Origin: JAKAJA01 sp037440125
GTDB taxonomy: Bacteria > Acidobacteriota > UBA4820 > DSQY01
Reading direction: 5' to 3'
NCBI GenBank assembly: GCA_037440125.1
Contig: JBBIUU010000086.1
Coordinates: 1-12,750, forward strand
Length of the DNA: 12,750 nucleotides
Position numbers and translations under genes: made by a program. Positions 1 to 5,330 of this stretch are shown one piece after another; within the stretch, counting starts at the first letter, position 1, and each line of letters begins with the position of its first letter. Under the pieces are notes generated by a model that saw only the letters and a program-made list of their open reading frames with translations, did not search any database and was not told the origin of the DNA.

Positions 1-761
1 AGGTCTCCTTCATGCCGCAGGAGCACGTCGGCGTCATCGTGTTCGTCATCGGCGATCACTGCGCGAGCCTCTACAACACCGTCAGCTACAACGTCTACGA
101 GCGCCTCCTCGGGATGGACCAGACGCCGTGGAGCGAGCGCTTCCTCAAGGCCAGGCTCCTGGGCAAGGAGGCGTCCAAGGAGGCGCGTTCCAAGGCCGGC
201 ATCGGGCAGGTGAAGGGCACCCAGGCCTCCCACCCGCTGCAGGACTTCACCGGGACCTACGAGCACCCCGCCTACGGCCTCCTCACCATCGGCCTCAAGG
301 ACGGCCAGCTCCAGTTCGACTTCCACAACATCAAGTTCCCCATGACGCGCTTCCACTACGACCGCTTCGACACCCCCGACGACGAGCGCTACGGCAAGTG
401 GTCGGTCAACTTCCAGACGAGCCCCCAGGGCGACGTGGACAAGGCCACCATGTCCCTCGACGAGGGGGAGGTGGCCTTCACCCGCAAGGCCGAGACCCTC
501 GCCCCCGACGTCCTCCAGAAGCTCGCGGGGACCTACGGCACCCCGAGCGGCGGCAAGCTCCAGGTCGCCTACTCGGAGGAGGGCGGCCTGAGGATCGTCA
601 TGCCCGGCCAGCCCGACACCAAGCTCCTCCCGTGGAAGGGGCTCCAGTTCCGCGTGCCGGAGTTCGCCGACGTGGTCTTCGAGTTCGTGATGGAGAAGGG
701 CCAGGTCGCGGGCCTCAAGCAGCGCGATCCCTCGGGGGAGTTCCTCTTCCCGAGGAAGTAG
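1..761 (+). CDS. Serine hydrolase (class C beta-lactamase/PBP-like) with DUF3471 region, 5'-truncated
   Basis: The frame is open from base 3 to the TAG at 759-761 and runs off the left edge, so the ATG at base 12 is probably internal. The first visible residues (SFMPQEHVGVIVFVIGD) match the last beta-strand of the serine beta-lactamase/penicillin-binding fold, where family members read like SFLPEEGIGVVVLTN. About 75 residues later comes a DUF3471-type region starting near HPLQDFTGTYEHPAYG, followed by a second beta-rich repeat starting LAGTYGTPSGGKLQV. In related proteins this tail is an oligomerisation or lid domain after the hydrolase domain. The catalytic SxxK serine and YxN motif lie upstream of the window, so activity cannot be judged; relatives include esterases, D-aminopeptidases and beta-lactamase-like enzymes, often exported. 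A 187-nt gap separates it from the next gene, so it is probably a separate transcript. The family is fairly sure, the substrate unknown. Confidence 0.82.
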   Translation, partial: VSFMPQEHVGVIVFVIGDHCASLYNTVSYNVYERLLGMDQTPWSERFLKARLLGKEASKEARSKAGIGQVKGTQASHPLQDFTGTYEHPAYGLLTIGLKDGQLQFDFHNIKFPMTRFHYDRFDTPDDERYGKWSVNFQTSPQGDVDKATMSLDEGEVAFTRKAETLAPDVLQKLAGTYGTPSGGKLQVAYSEEGGLRIVMPGQPDTKLLPWKGLQFRVPEFADVVFEFVMEKGQVAGLKQRDPSGEFLFPRK

Positions 762-874
762 CCTCCTCCCCACGCGCGTCGCATGGCGGTGTTGGCCTCC
801 CTTGAAAGGCAGGCCAGCCTTCCTGCGGTCGGCCGCCTTGCCCTGCTCGCCCGGCGCCGCGTGCGCGGCCATGC

Positions 875-917
875 CCTATTTGCGGATAGGCCCTTAGGGA
901 AGGCCCCGCGCTATACT
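875..917 (+). promoter_or_regulatory. Candidate promoter and small inverted repeats upstream of the DUF1905 gene
   Basis: TATACT at 912-917 is a good -10 box, 31 nt before the GTG start at 949, giving a leader of about 25 nt that contains the Shine-Dalgarno. No convincing -35 is seen at normal spacing. In the place where a -35 or operator would sit there are two short inverted repeats: CCTAT (875-879) with ATAGG (886-890), and CCCT (891-894) with AGGG (896-899). The rest of the 762-948 gap holds only an imperfect palindrome at 806-821 (AAGGC/GCCTT arms, no following T-run), which is too weak to call a terminator. Confidence 0.4.
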
Positions 918-948
918 TGGGCCGTGGTCTGCTCACAGGGGAGACGCC

Positions 949-1404
949 GTGAAGAAGCCCTACACGTTCGACGCAGAGATTCTGGACGCGGGCCGGGGCG
1001 GTGGCTACATCGAGTTCCCCCACGACACCCGGAAGGAGTTCGGCACCGGCGGCAGGGTTCCGGTGAAAGCCAGCTTCGACGGGCATCCCTACCGGGGTTC
1101 CCTGGTGCCCATGGGCGGCCCCCGGCACATCCTGCCGATCCTAAAGGAGATCCGCGTCGCCCTCGGCAAGGGGTCAGGCGACAGGGTGCGCGTCGTCATC
1201 GAACCCGACACCGAGGCGCGCACCGTGGAGGTCCCCCCGGAGCTCGCCGCCGCGCTCGAGAAGCATCCCTCGGCGAAGAAGGCCTTCGACGAGCTCTCCT
1301 ACACGCACCGCAAGGAGCACGCCCGCGCCGTGGCCGAGGCCAAGGCCGCCGAGACGAAGGAGCGCCGCATCCAGCGAGTGCTCGAGGCCCTCGTGAAGAA
1401 GTGA
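949..1404 (+). CDS. DUF1905 / YdeI-OmpD-associated family protein
   Basis: This 151-residue protein starts at GTG 949, preceded by AGGGGAG (937-943) at 5-nt spacing, which decides the start. Residues 4 to about 85 fit the DUF1905 fold: an opening YTFDAEIL strand, a central IEFPHDTRKEFGTGGRVPVKA stretch interrupted by short turns, and GDRVRVVIEPDTE closing the barrel. The remaining part (VPPELAAALEKHPSAKKAFDEL, then SYTHRKEHARAVAEAK and a Lys/Arg/Glu-rich helix) is the helical tail of the YdeI or bacteriocin-protection (OmdA) family, in which a small beta-barrel precedes an alpha-helical hairpin. No signal peptide or membrane segment is visible, so it should be cytoplasmic. Some family members have been linked to resistance to peptides or bacteriocins, but the biochemical role is not established. 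It is first of a three-gene unit, with 23 nt to the next start. Confidence 0.85.
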   Translation: MKKPYTFDAEILDAGRGGGYIEFPHDTRKEFGTGGRVPVKASFDGHPYRGSLVPMGGPRHILPILKEIRVALGKGSGDRVRVVIEPDTEARTVEVPPELAAALEKHPSAKKAFDELSYTHRKEHARAVAEAKAAETKERRIQRVLEALVKK

Positions 1405-1427
1405 CCTCAACGTCCGGGGAGGGAGCC

Positions 1428-1874
1428 ATGGACCGCGACACGATCAAACACTACTTGGCCGCCCTGGTGGTCCTCCTGTCGCTCGACGCCGTGTGGCTGG
1501 GGCTCGTGGCGAGGAACTTCTACAAGGTCCACCTCGGCTTCATCATGGCGGACCATCCCGTGTGGGCCGCGGCCGGCGTCTTCTACCTCCTCTACGTGGC
1601 GGGGCTCGTGGCCTTCGTCGTCTCCCCCGGGGTCCGCGAGAGGCGTCCCGGCAAGGCGGCGCTCAAGGGCGCGCTCTTCGGCCTCGTGGCCTACGCCACC
1701 TACGACCTCACGAACCTCGCCACCGTGGAGCGCTGGCCCCTCGCCGTCACCCTCGTGGACCTCGCCTGGGGCACGCTCCTCTCGGCGGCGACGGCGGGCG
1801 CCGCGGTGTGGTTCTTCGAGTGGCGGAGGAAGGGGGAGGGCGGCCGCCGGCCGCCCGTGGAGGCCTCTCCGTGA
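1428..1874 (+). CDS. DUF2177 family four-helix membrane protein
   Basis: This 148-residue integral membrane protein starts at ATG 1428, behind a strong GGGGAGGGAG at 1416-1425. Four hydrophobic segments are visible at roughly residues 6-27, 45-65, 80-98 and 105-128. Conserved DUF2177 features are present: Asp-Ala-Val-Trp-Leu-Gly in helix 1 followed by NFYKVHLG, a YLLYVAG stretch in helix 2, the diagnostic YATYDLTNLATVERWP in helix 3, and VDLAWGT in helix 4. The tail after residue 130 is basic and polar, so probably cytoplasmic. The function of DUF2177 proteins is unknown. Its TGA overlaps the GTG of the next gene as GTGA (1871-1874), which suggests translational coupling. The frame is open further upstream, but that part has no membrane character and overlaps the previous gene. 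Confidence 0.87.
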   Translation: MDRDTIKHYLAALVVLLSLDAVWLGLVARNFYKVHLGFIMADHPVWAAAGVFYLLYVAGLVAFVVSPGVRERRPGKAALKGALFGLVAYATYDLTNLATVERWPLAVTLVDLAWGTLLSAATAGAAVWFFEWRRKGEGGRRPPVEASP

Positions 1875-2512
1875 TCACCCGCGACCTCAGGACCCTGGAG
1901 CGGCGGGACAACTATCGCATCCTCTCCAGCCTCGTGGTACCCCGGCCCATCGCGTGGGTCACGACGCTCGGCGAGCGCGGGCAGGTGAACCTCGCGCCCT
2001 TCTCCAGCTTCATGGGGATCTTCGACCCGCCGGCCCTCGCGCTGAACCTCTCCCACCGGAGGGACGGCTCGCCCAAGGACACGCAGGCCAACCTCCGCGC
2101 GCGCAAGGAGGCCGTCGTGCACCTCGCGGACCTGCCCCTCCTCGAGGCGCTCCACGCCTCGGGCGAAGAGGTCCCGCCTGAGGAGAGCGAGGCCGAGCGT
2201 CTCGGGCTTGCGACCGTGCCTTCGCTGGTCGTGGCCGTGCCGCGCCTCGTCGGCGCGCCCGTGGCCCTCGAGTGCCGACTGCGGCAGGAAGTGGCGCTCG
2301 TGCCCACCTCAGACATTCTTTTCCTCGACGTCCTCCTGGTGCACGCCCGGGAGAGCCTCTGGGACGAGGCCCTGGACTGCGCCCGCGGCGACCGGTGGGA
2401 GCCTCTCGCGCGCCTCGTCGGGGGCGGCGTGGACACGCCCAACTACGCGGGGCTCGGAGAGCGCTTCTCCCTCGGCAAGCCCAAGCTGCCGGGGGGCAAG
2501 GGGCGGGAGTAG
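1871..2512 (+). CDS. Flavin reductase-like, FMN-binding split-barrel protein
   Basis: The 213-residue product starts at GTG 1871, overlapping the previous stop by four bases; the previous gene's AGGCCTC region gives little Shine-Dalgarno, so coupling is likely. It belongs to the flavin reductase/DIM6-NTAB split-barrel family: RDNYRILSSLVVPRPIAWV near residue 13, then VNLAPFSSFMGIFDPPALA, the strand and loop that in relatives binds the FMN phosphate, then KDTQANLRARKEAVVHLAD. The second half (VGAPVALECRL, ILFLDVLLVHARE) closes the barrel, and the VDTPNYAGLGERFSLGKP ending is typical of this subfamily. Relatives reduce flavin with NAD(P)H for monooxygenases or act as FMN-dependent oxidoreductases; the true substrate is not deducible. 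It ends in a G-rich stretch that may form a quadruplex. Confidence 0.87.
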   Translation: MITRDLRTLERRDNYRILSSLVVPRPIAWVTTLGERGQVNLAPFSSFMGIFDPPALALNLSHRRDGSPKDTQANLRARKEAVVHLADLPLLEALHASGEEVPPEESEAERLGLATVPSLVVAVPRLVGAPVALECRLRQEVALVPTSDILFLDVLLVHARESLWDEALDCARGDRWEPLARLVGGGVDTPNYAGLGERFSLGKPKLPGGKGRE

Positions 2513-2528
2513 GGGAGTAGGGGAGCAG
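2491..2528 (+). other. G-run cluster with 8-bp tandem repeat over a stop codon
   Basis: Five runs of at least three G lie within 33 bases (2491-2496, 2500-2503, 2505-2507, 2512-2515, 2520-2523) with loops of 1 to 4 nt, which satisfies the usual quadruplex pattern. From 2505 to 2528 the sequence is also three tandem octamers: GGGAGTAG twice and GGGAGCAG once. The first octamer contains the TAG stop (2510-2512) of the flavin reductase-like gene. A role in mRNA end structure or termination is inference. Confidence 0.5.
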
Positions 2529-2576
2529 GAAATCGAGTGGCCTAACTTTGATGATTGGTGTCTGGTCGCCCGCGCT

Positions 2577-2646
2577 TCACGCCTCGCGTTTCACATCTCA
2601 CATCTCACGTCTGACATCTGACGTCTAACGTCTCACGTCTGACGTC
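2577..2646. repeat. Degenerate 7-bp tandem repeat array, 10 units
   Basis: Ten adjacent heptamers, in order: TCACGCC, TCGCGTT, TCACATC (twice), TCACGTC, TGACATC, TGACGTC, TAACGTC, TCACGTC, TGACGTC. The consensus TCACGTC varies mostly at positions 2, 5 and 6. The array ends 2 bp from the stop codon of the minus-strand gene at 2649 and lies between two convergent genes. The remaining 2529-2576 stretch shows nothing recognisable. The same heptamer family recurs at 5102-5234. Confidence 0.9.
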
Positions 2647-2648
2647 CT

Positions 2649-3254
2649 CTACCCTTCCAGGATTCTCGCGAACTGTCCCGCGAGGCCCTCGCGGTAGTCG
2701 CCGTGGCTTGCGGCGTCGCGGTCGGCGAGGAGGATCTTGGCGCGGAGGTCGGCCGGCGGCGTCTTCCCGATCTGCGTGAACCGCTCGGCGAGGTAGGCCT
2801 CGAACTCGGCGATCTCCGTCTCCCAGATCTCCCGGGAGGATCCGCTGCGCTCGCCTCGCCGCCGCAGGATCGCTCCGACGACGTAGAGGGCTTTGTCCCG
2901 CTCGATCTTCCTGGCCTGGGGCCCCCAGGCCGGCTGCTTCTCGGCCACCCAGGCGGGGGCCGGGAGGTCCGGTGGGGCGATGGCCTTCTCGGCCGGAGGC
3001 TTTCCCGCGTCGGTGAGCCGTGAGAGGACGCCCGATGCCAGGGTGGCCAGGAAGAGGAGGACGATGGCGCTGAGGGTCAGGCGGAGCCAGCGCTCGTCGC
3101 GGAGGGCCACGGCGCAGTAGGCGGCTACCAGGACGGCGGCCACCGCCGCGGGGTAGCGCACCGCGGGCATGGAGAGAATGGTCCTCAGCGTGTCCCCGGC
3201 TGGGGGGTGCTCCCCGCCGCCGGTCCCTGGGTCAGAAAGCTCCTCCCGATCCAT
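2649..3254 (-). CDS. Hypothetical membrane protein with two N-terminal helices
   Basis: This 201-residue product is not recognised. It starts at ATG 3252-3254 (minus strand), with GGGGAGGG (3259-3266) four bases upstream. Residues 1-30 are polar, Gly/Pro-rich and acidic. Two hydrophobic segments follow, at about 33-51 and 57-77, separated by a short charged loop (RDERWLR), so the chain probably forms a hairpin with both ends in the cytoplasm. After a Pro-rich linker (about 83-108), residues 109-201 form a charged, probably helical soluble domain with ARKIERDKALYVVGAILRRR, an acidic EIWETEIAEFEAYLAERF helix, and a last helix ending FARILEG. Third-position G/C bias fits a real gene. It is divergent from purF with its own promoter and convergent with the flavin reductase-like gene. 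No catalytic motif is visible. Confidence 0.75.
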   Translation of the reverse strand: MDREELSDPGTGGGEHPPAGDTLRTILSMPAVRYPAAVAAVLVAAYCAVALRDERWLRLTLSAIVLLFLATLASGVLSRLTDAGKPPAEKAIAPPDLPAPAWVAEKQPAWGPQARKIERDKALYVVGAILRRRGERSGSSREIWETEIAEFEAYLAERFTQIGKTPPADLRAKILLADRDAASHGDYREGLAGQFARILEG

Positions 3255-3296
3255 CGAGCCCTCCCCGGCCGCGGTGCCCGGCTCCGCGACCTCTAC

Positions 3297-3325
3297 AGGC
3301 TATCGCCGGCCCCTGTGCCCGTCAA
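3297..3325 (-). promoter_or_regulatory. Sigma70-like promoter for the minus-strand membrane protein gene
   Basis: On the minus strand, TTGACG (3320-3325) matches the -35 consensus at five of six positions and is followed after exactly 17 bp by TAGCCT (3297-3302), a weak -10. Transcription would start near 3290 and give a leader of about 36 nt carrying the GGGGAGGG ribosome site. This promoter is divergent from the purF promoter about 60 bp away. Confidence 0.5.
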
Positions 3326-3362
3326 ACACCCGCCGGGCCAGGAGCGCCCGCGGCTCCTCCCT

Positions 3363-3383
3363 GCACGGGCCGCGGACCCGTGC
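3363..3383. promoter_or_regulatory. Perfect inverted repeat (7-bp arms), candidate operator of purF
   Basis: GCACGGG (3363-3369) and CCCGTGC (3377-3383) are exact reverse complements separated by CCGCGGA, and the right arm abuts the TATAAT box at 3384. The element covers the region a -35 would occupy and includes the TG of the extended -10, so a bound dimer would block polymerase. It does not resemble the E. coli PurR operator. The regulator is unknown. Confidence 0.45.
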
Positions 3384-3389
3384 TATAAT
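3381..3389 (+). promoter_or_regulatory. Extended -10 promoter of purF, probably leaderless
   Basis: TGC TATAAT at 3381-3389 is a perfect -10 hexamer with the TGn extension. No good -35 lies 17 bp upstream (CTGCAC), which an extended -10 can tolerate. The -10 ends only 9 nt before the ATG at 3399, so transcription starting 7 to 10 nt downstream would begin at or within 3 nt of the start codon. There is correspondingly no Shine-Dalgarno before the ATG. Confidence 0.65.
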
Positions 3390-3398
3390 CCGCCGCTC

Positions 3399-4766
3399 AT
3401 GTGCGGGATCGCCGGACTCTTCGGACTCGATGACGCGGCGGCGGCGGTGACGGAGGCGCTCTTCGCCCAGCAGCACCGCGGGCAGGACTCGTGCGGCGTG
3501 GCGAGCGCGGGCGAGGCGGGGGTGCACCGCTTCCGGGGCCTCGGGCTGGTGCGCGAGGCGCTCACGGCCTCCGTGATCTCCGGCCTGCCTGGACGAGCCG
3601 CCATCGGCCACGTGAGGTACCCCACGCAGGGGCGCGCCACGTGCGAAAACGCCCAGCCGCACGTGTTCGAGCGGGACGGCCAGGCCCTCTTCGCGCTCTC
3701 CAGCAACGGCGACATCACCAACCTCCCCGAGCTCTCGGAGGAGATCGTGCGCCGCGGCTATGCGCTGGAGGGGACGAACGACGCCGAGGTCATCGCCAAG
3801 TGCATAGGCATCTGGGCTTTCGACGACGGCATGGGGCTCAAGGCCGCCATCGCCCGCTGGATGCGGGAGGGCAAGGGCGCCTACTCGACGGTCCTCCTCA
3901 CCCCCACGCACCTCTACGCCTTCAGGGACCCTCACGGCCTGAGGCCCATGAGCTACGGCACCCTCGACGGCGCCGCCGTGGTGGTCTCCGAGACCGTGGG
4001 GCTGGACATCCTCCGCGCCGACTACGGCGGCGAAGTGCCACCCGGCGGCATTTTGCGATGGGGCGACGACGGGTTCCAGCAGAGCCAGGGAGTCCCCGTC
4101 GAGAAGCCGCACCACTGCATCTTCGAGTACATCTACTTCGCCCGGCCCGACAGCCTCATGTTCGAGGAGCGCGTCTTCGATGTGCGCCGCGCCATCGGCG
4201 AGGCCCTCGCGGACGGCGACGAGACCCCGGGGGACGTGGTGGTGCCCATCCCCGATTCGGCGAACTACATCGGGCTGGCCTACGCCAACGCGCGCAATCT
4301 GCCCGTGGCCTTCGGCCTCGTGCGCAACCACTACGTGGGCCGCACCTTCATCGCGCCCGAGCAGCACGTGCGCGACGAGAGCGTGCGGCTCAAGTTCAAC
4401 CCGCTCCCCGGCTTCTTCGTGGGCAAGCGCGTCTTCGTCGTGGACGACTCCATCGTCCGCGGCACCACCATCCGCAAGCTCGTGCGCATGATGCGCGAGA
4501 ACGGCGCCCGCGAGGTGCACCTCCGCATCGGCTCGCCGCCCATCCGCCACGCCTGCTACTACGGCATCGACACGCCCGAGCGCAGCAAGCTCGTGGCCAG
4601 CGAGCGCGCCGTGGAGGACGTGGCGCGCCTCCTCGAGGCCGACTCGCTCAGGTACCTCAGCCTCGAGGGCCTGCGGCGCTCCGTGGGGAAGCCCGAGGAC
4701 TTCTGCTACGCGTGTTTCACGGGGGAGTATCCGGCGGGCGTGAAGCAGGACGCTAAAGAGCTGTAG
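3399..4766 (+). CDS. purF: Amidophosphoribosyltransferase (glutamine PRPP amidotransferase)
   Basis: This 455-residue cytoplasmic enzyme catalyses the first committed step of de novo purine synthesis: PRPP plus glutamine gives 5-phosphoribosylamine, glutamate and pyrophosphate. The N-terminal Ntn-hydrolase glutaminase domain starts MCGIAGLFGL, with Cys2 as nucleophile after Met removal, then QQHRGQDSCGVAS, GHVRYPTQG, SSNGDITN and RDPHGLRPM. The C-terminal phosphoribosyltransferase domain carries the PRPP loop VFVVDDSIVRGTT at about 345-357 (Asp349/Asp350). Four cysteines at 240 (HHCIFEYIYFARPDS), 386 (RHACYYGIDTP), 436 and 439 (FCYACFTG) match the iron-sulphur ligands of the B. subtilis-type enzyme. 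The catalytic Cys directly follows the start Met, so no cleaved propeptide is visible. The frame is open back to 3207, but the family start and the -10 at 3384 place the ATG at 3399. It stands alone, with no purine gene beside it. Confidence 0.97.
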   Translation: MCGIAGLFGLDDAAAAVTEALFAQQHRGQDSCGVASAGEAGVHRFRGLGLVREALTASVISGLPGRAAIGHVRYPTQGRATCENAQPHVFERDGQALFALSSNGDITNLPELSEEIVRRGYALEGTNDAEVIAKCIGIWAFDDGMGLKAAIARWMREGKGAYSTVLLTPTHLYAFRDPHGLRPMSYGTLDGAAVVVSETVGLDILRADYGGEVPPGGILRWGDDGFQQSQGVPVEKPHHCIFEYIYFARPDSLMFEERVFDVRRAIGEALADGDETPGDVVVPIPDSANYIGLAYANARNLPVAFGLVRNHYVGRTFIAPEQHVRDESVRLKFNPLPGFFVGKRVFVVDDSIVRGTTIRKLVRMMRENGAREVHLRIGSPPIRHACYYGIDTPERSKLVASERAVEDVARLLEADSLRYLSLEGLRRSVGKPEDFCYACFTGEYPAGVKQDAKEL

Positions 4767-4780
4767 GTTTTGAAATCTTA

Positions 4781-4868
4781 GGCCGCCAGTCTCGGCCCGC
4801 CTGCTTTGTCAGCCTTCTGCGCCCGCATCCTCAATGTACCTTCCAAGTACACCTGCGGTGCGGGCGCA
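4781..4868. other. Nested inverted repeats downstream of purF
   Basis: TGCGCCCGCA (4818-4827) is an exact reverse complement of TGCGGGCGCA (4859-4868). Inside the 31-nt loop lies a second stem, TGTAC (4835-4839) with GTACA (4847-4851). A smaller stem, GGCCG/CGGCC (4781-4785, 4793-4797), sits 15 nt after the purF stop. None is followed by a T-run, so a classical intrinsic terminator is not supported; a structured 3' end or small RNA is possible. This is the first part of a 564-nt gene-free stretch (4767-5330). Confidence 0.45.
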
Positions 4869-4888
4869 TCGGCTTTCGCGCATCCGGG

Positions 4889-5012
4889 CCAATCCGGGCG
4901 GCATGATTATTCAAGCCTCGCAGGGACTGAATATTGAGCCAATCCGCGCGGCATAGTGCTTTACGCTGCGCGAGAACTGAATCTTGGACCGATCCGGGCG
5001 GCATGCTGTAAT
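4889..5012. repeat. Imperfect 50-bp tandem repeat, about 2.5 copies
   Basis: The 16-mer CCRATCCGSGCGGCAT recurs at 4889, 4939 and 4989, exactly 50 bp apart. The two junctions extend the similarity: 4925-4954 and 4975-5004 match at 24 of 30 positions, sharing ACTGAAT, TTG and the 16-mer. The unit middles are more divergent and AT-richer than neighbouring genes. No coding capacity is convincing on either strand. From 5013 to 5101 I see nothing further. Confidence 0.7.
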
Positions 5013-5101
5013 GCGCGGGGAAGGGACGCGTAACCAGGTGAGCAAGGGGCTGGGAATCTGTGGGACTAATGTTTGGTGACGGATGATTTGCCTTTCCCTT
5101 C

Positions 5102-5234
5102 TCCCGTCTCGCGTCTCCCGTCTCGCGTCTCCCGTCTCGCGTCTCCCGTCTCACATCTCACGTCTCACATCTCACGTCTCGCGCCTCACGCCTCCCGCCT
5201 CACGCCTCCCGCCTCACGCCTCACGCCTCACGCC
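5102..5234. repeat. 7-bp tandem repeat array, 19 units, with 14-bp higher-order structure
   Basis: Nineteen contiguous heptamers fall in three blocks. Units 1-7 (5102-5150) alternate TCCCGTC and TCGCGTC. Units 8-11 (5151-5178) alternate TCACATC and TCACGTC. Unit 12 is TCGCGCC, and units 13-19 (5186-5234) are TCACGCC with TCCCGCC at 14 and 16. Consensus: TC, then A/C/G, C, G or A, T or C, C. The same family forms the 2577-2646 array. The array ends 60 bp before the candidate -10 of the next kinase gene. TTCCGCA then occurs twice in tandem (5239-5252). Confidence 0.92.
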
Positions 5235-5272
5235 TTCCTTCCGCATTCCGCATTCTCTTTCCCGCCCCCATA

Positions 5273-5299
5273 GGGATTCCCCGAGGGGTGTAGCATAAT
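5273..5299 (+). promoter_or_regulatory. Candidate promoter of the membrane-bound kinase gene
   Basis: CATAAT (5294-5299) is a five-of-six -10 box, 31 nt before the TTG start, giving a leader of about 25 nt that contains the ribosome site. No clear -35 is seen; the spot holds two overlapping small palindromes, GGGATTCCC (5273-5281) and CCCCGAGGGG (5279-5288), which could be an operator. Confidence 0.4.
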
Positions 5300-5330
5300 C
5301 GTCGGGGGGATCGAACCGGGAGGAGGCCCG

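Noticed and set aside
3207..3398. N-terminal extension of PurF upstream of 3399.
   Set aside because: The extension is Pro/Arg-rich, overlaps the divergent gene, and would displace the catalytic Cys from position 2. The -10 box lies inside it.
3300..4550. A minus-strand frame of about 416 codons opposite purF.
   Set aside because: It covers conserved purF motifs on the other strand, and its product is His/Ala/Gly/Glu-rich without any domain.
4778..5154. Minus-strand frames downstream of purF, including one ending at 4778 with VYLEGTLRMRAQKADKAGG.
   Set aside because: They have no start with a ribosome site, are broken by in-frame stops near 4907, and overlap the 50-bp repeats. At most a gene remnant; not supported.
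4889..5234. CRISPR array.
   Set aside because: Heptamers have no spacers, and the 50-bp repeat has about 2.5 diverged copies without unique spacers or nearby cas genes.
5073..5298. Open frames through the heptamer array giving seven-residue protein repeats (SRLPSRV-like).
   Set aside because: A 7-bp DNA repeat read in threes automatically gives a 7-residue repeat with no stop. There is no ribosome site, and several frames are open at once.
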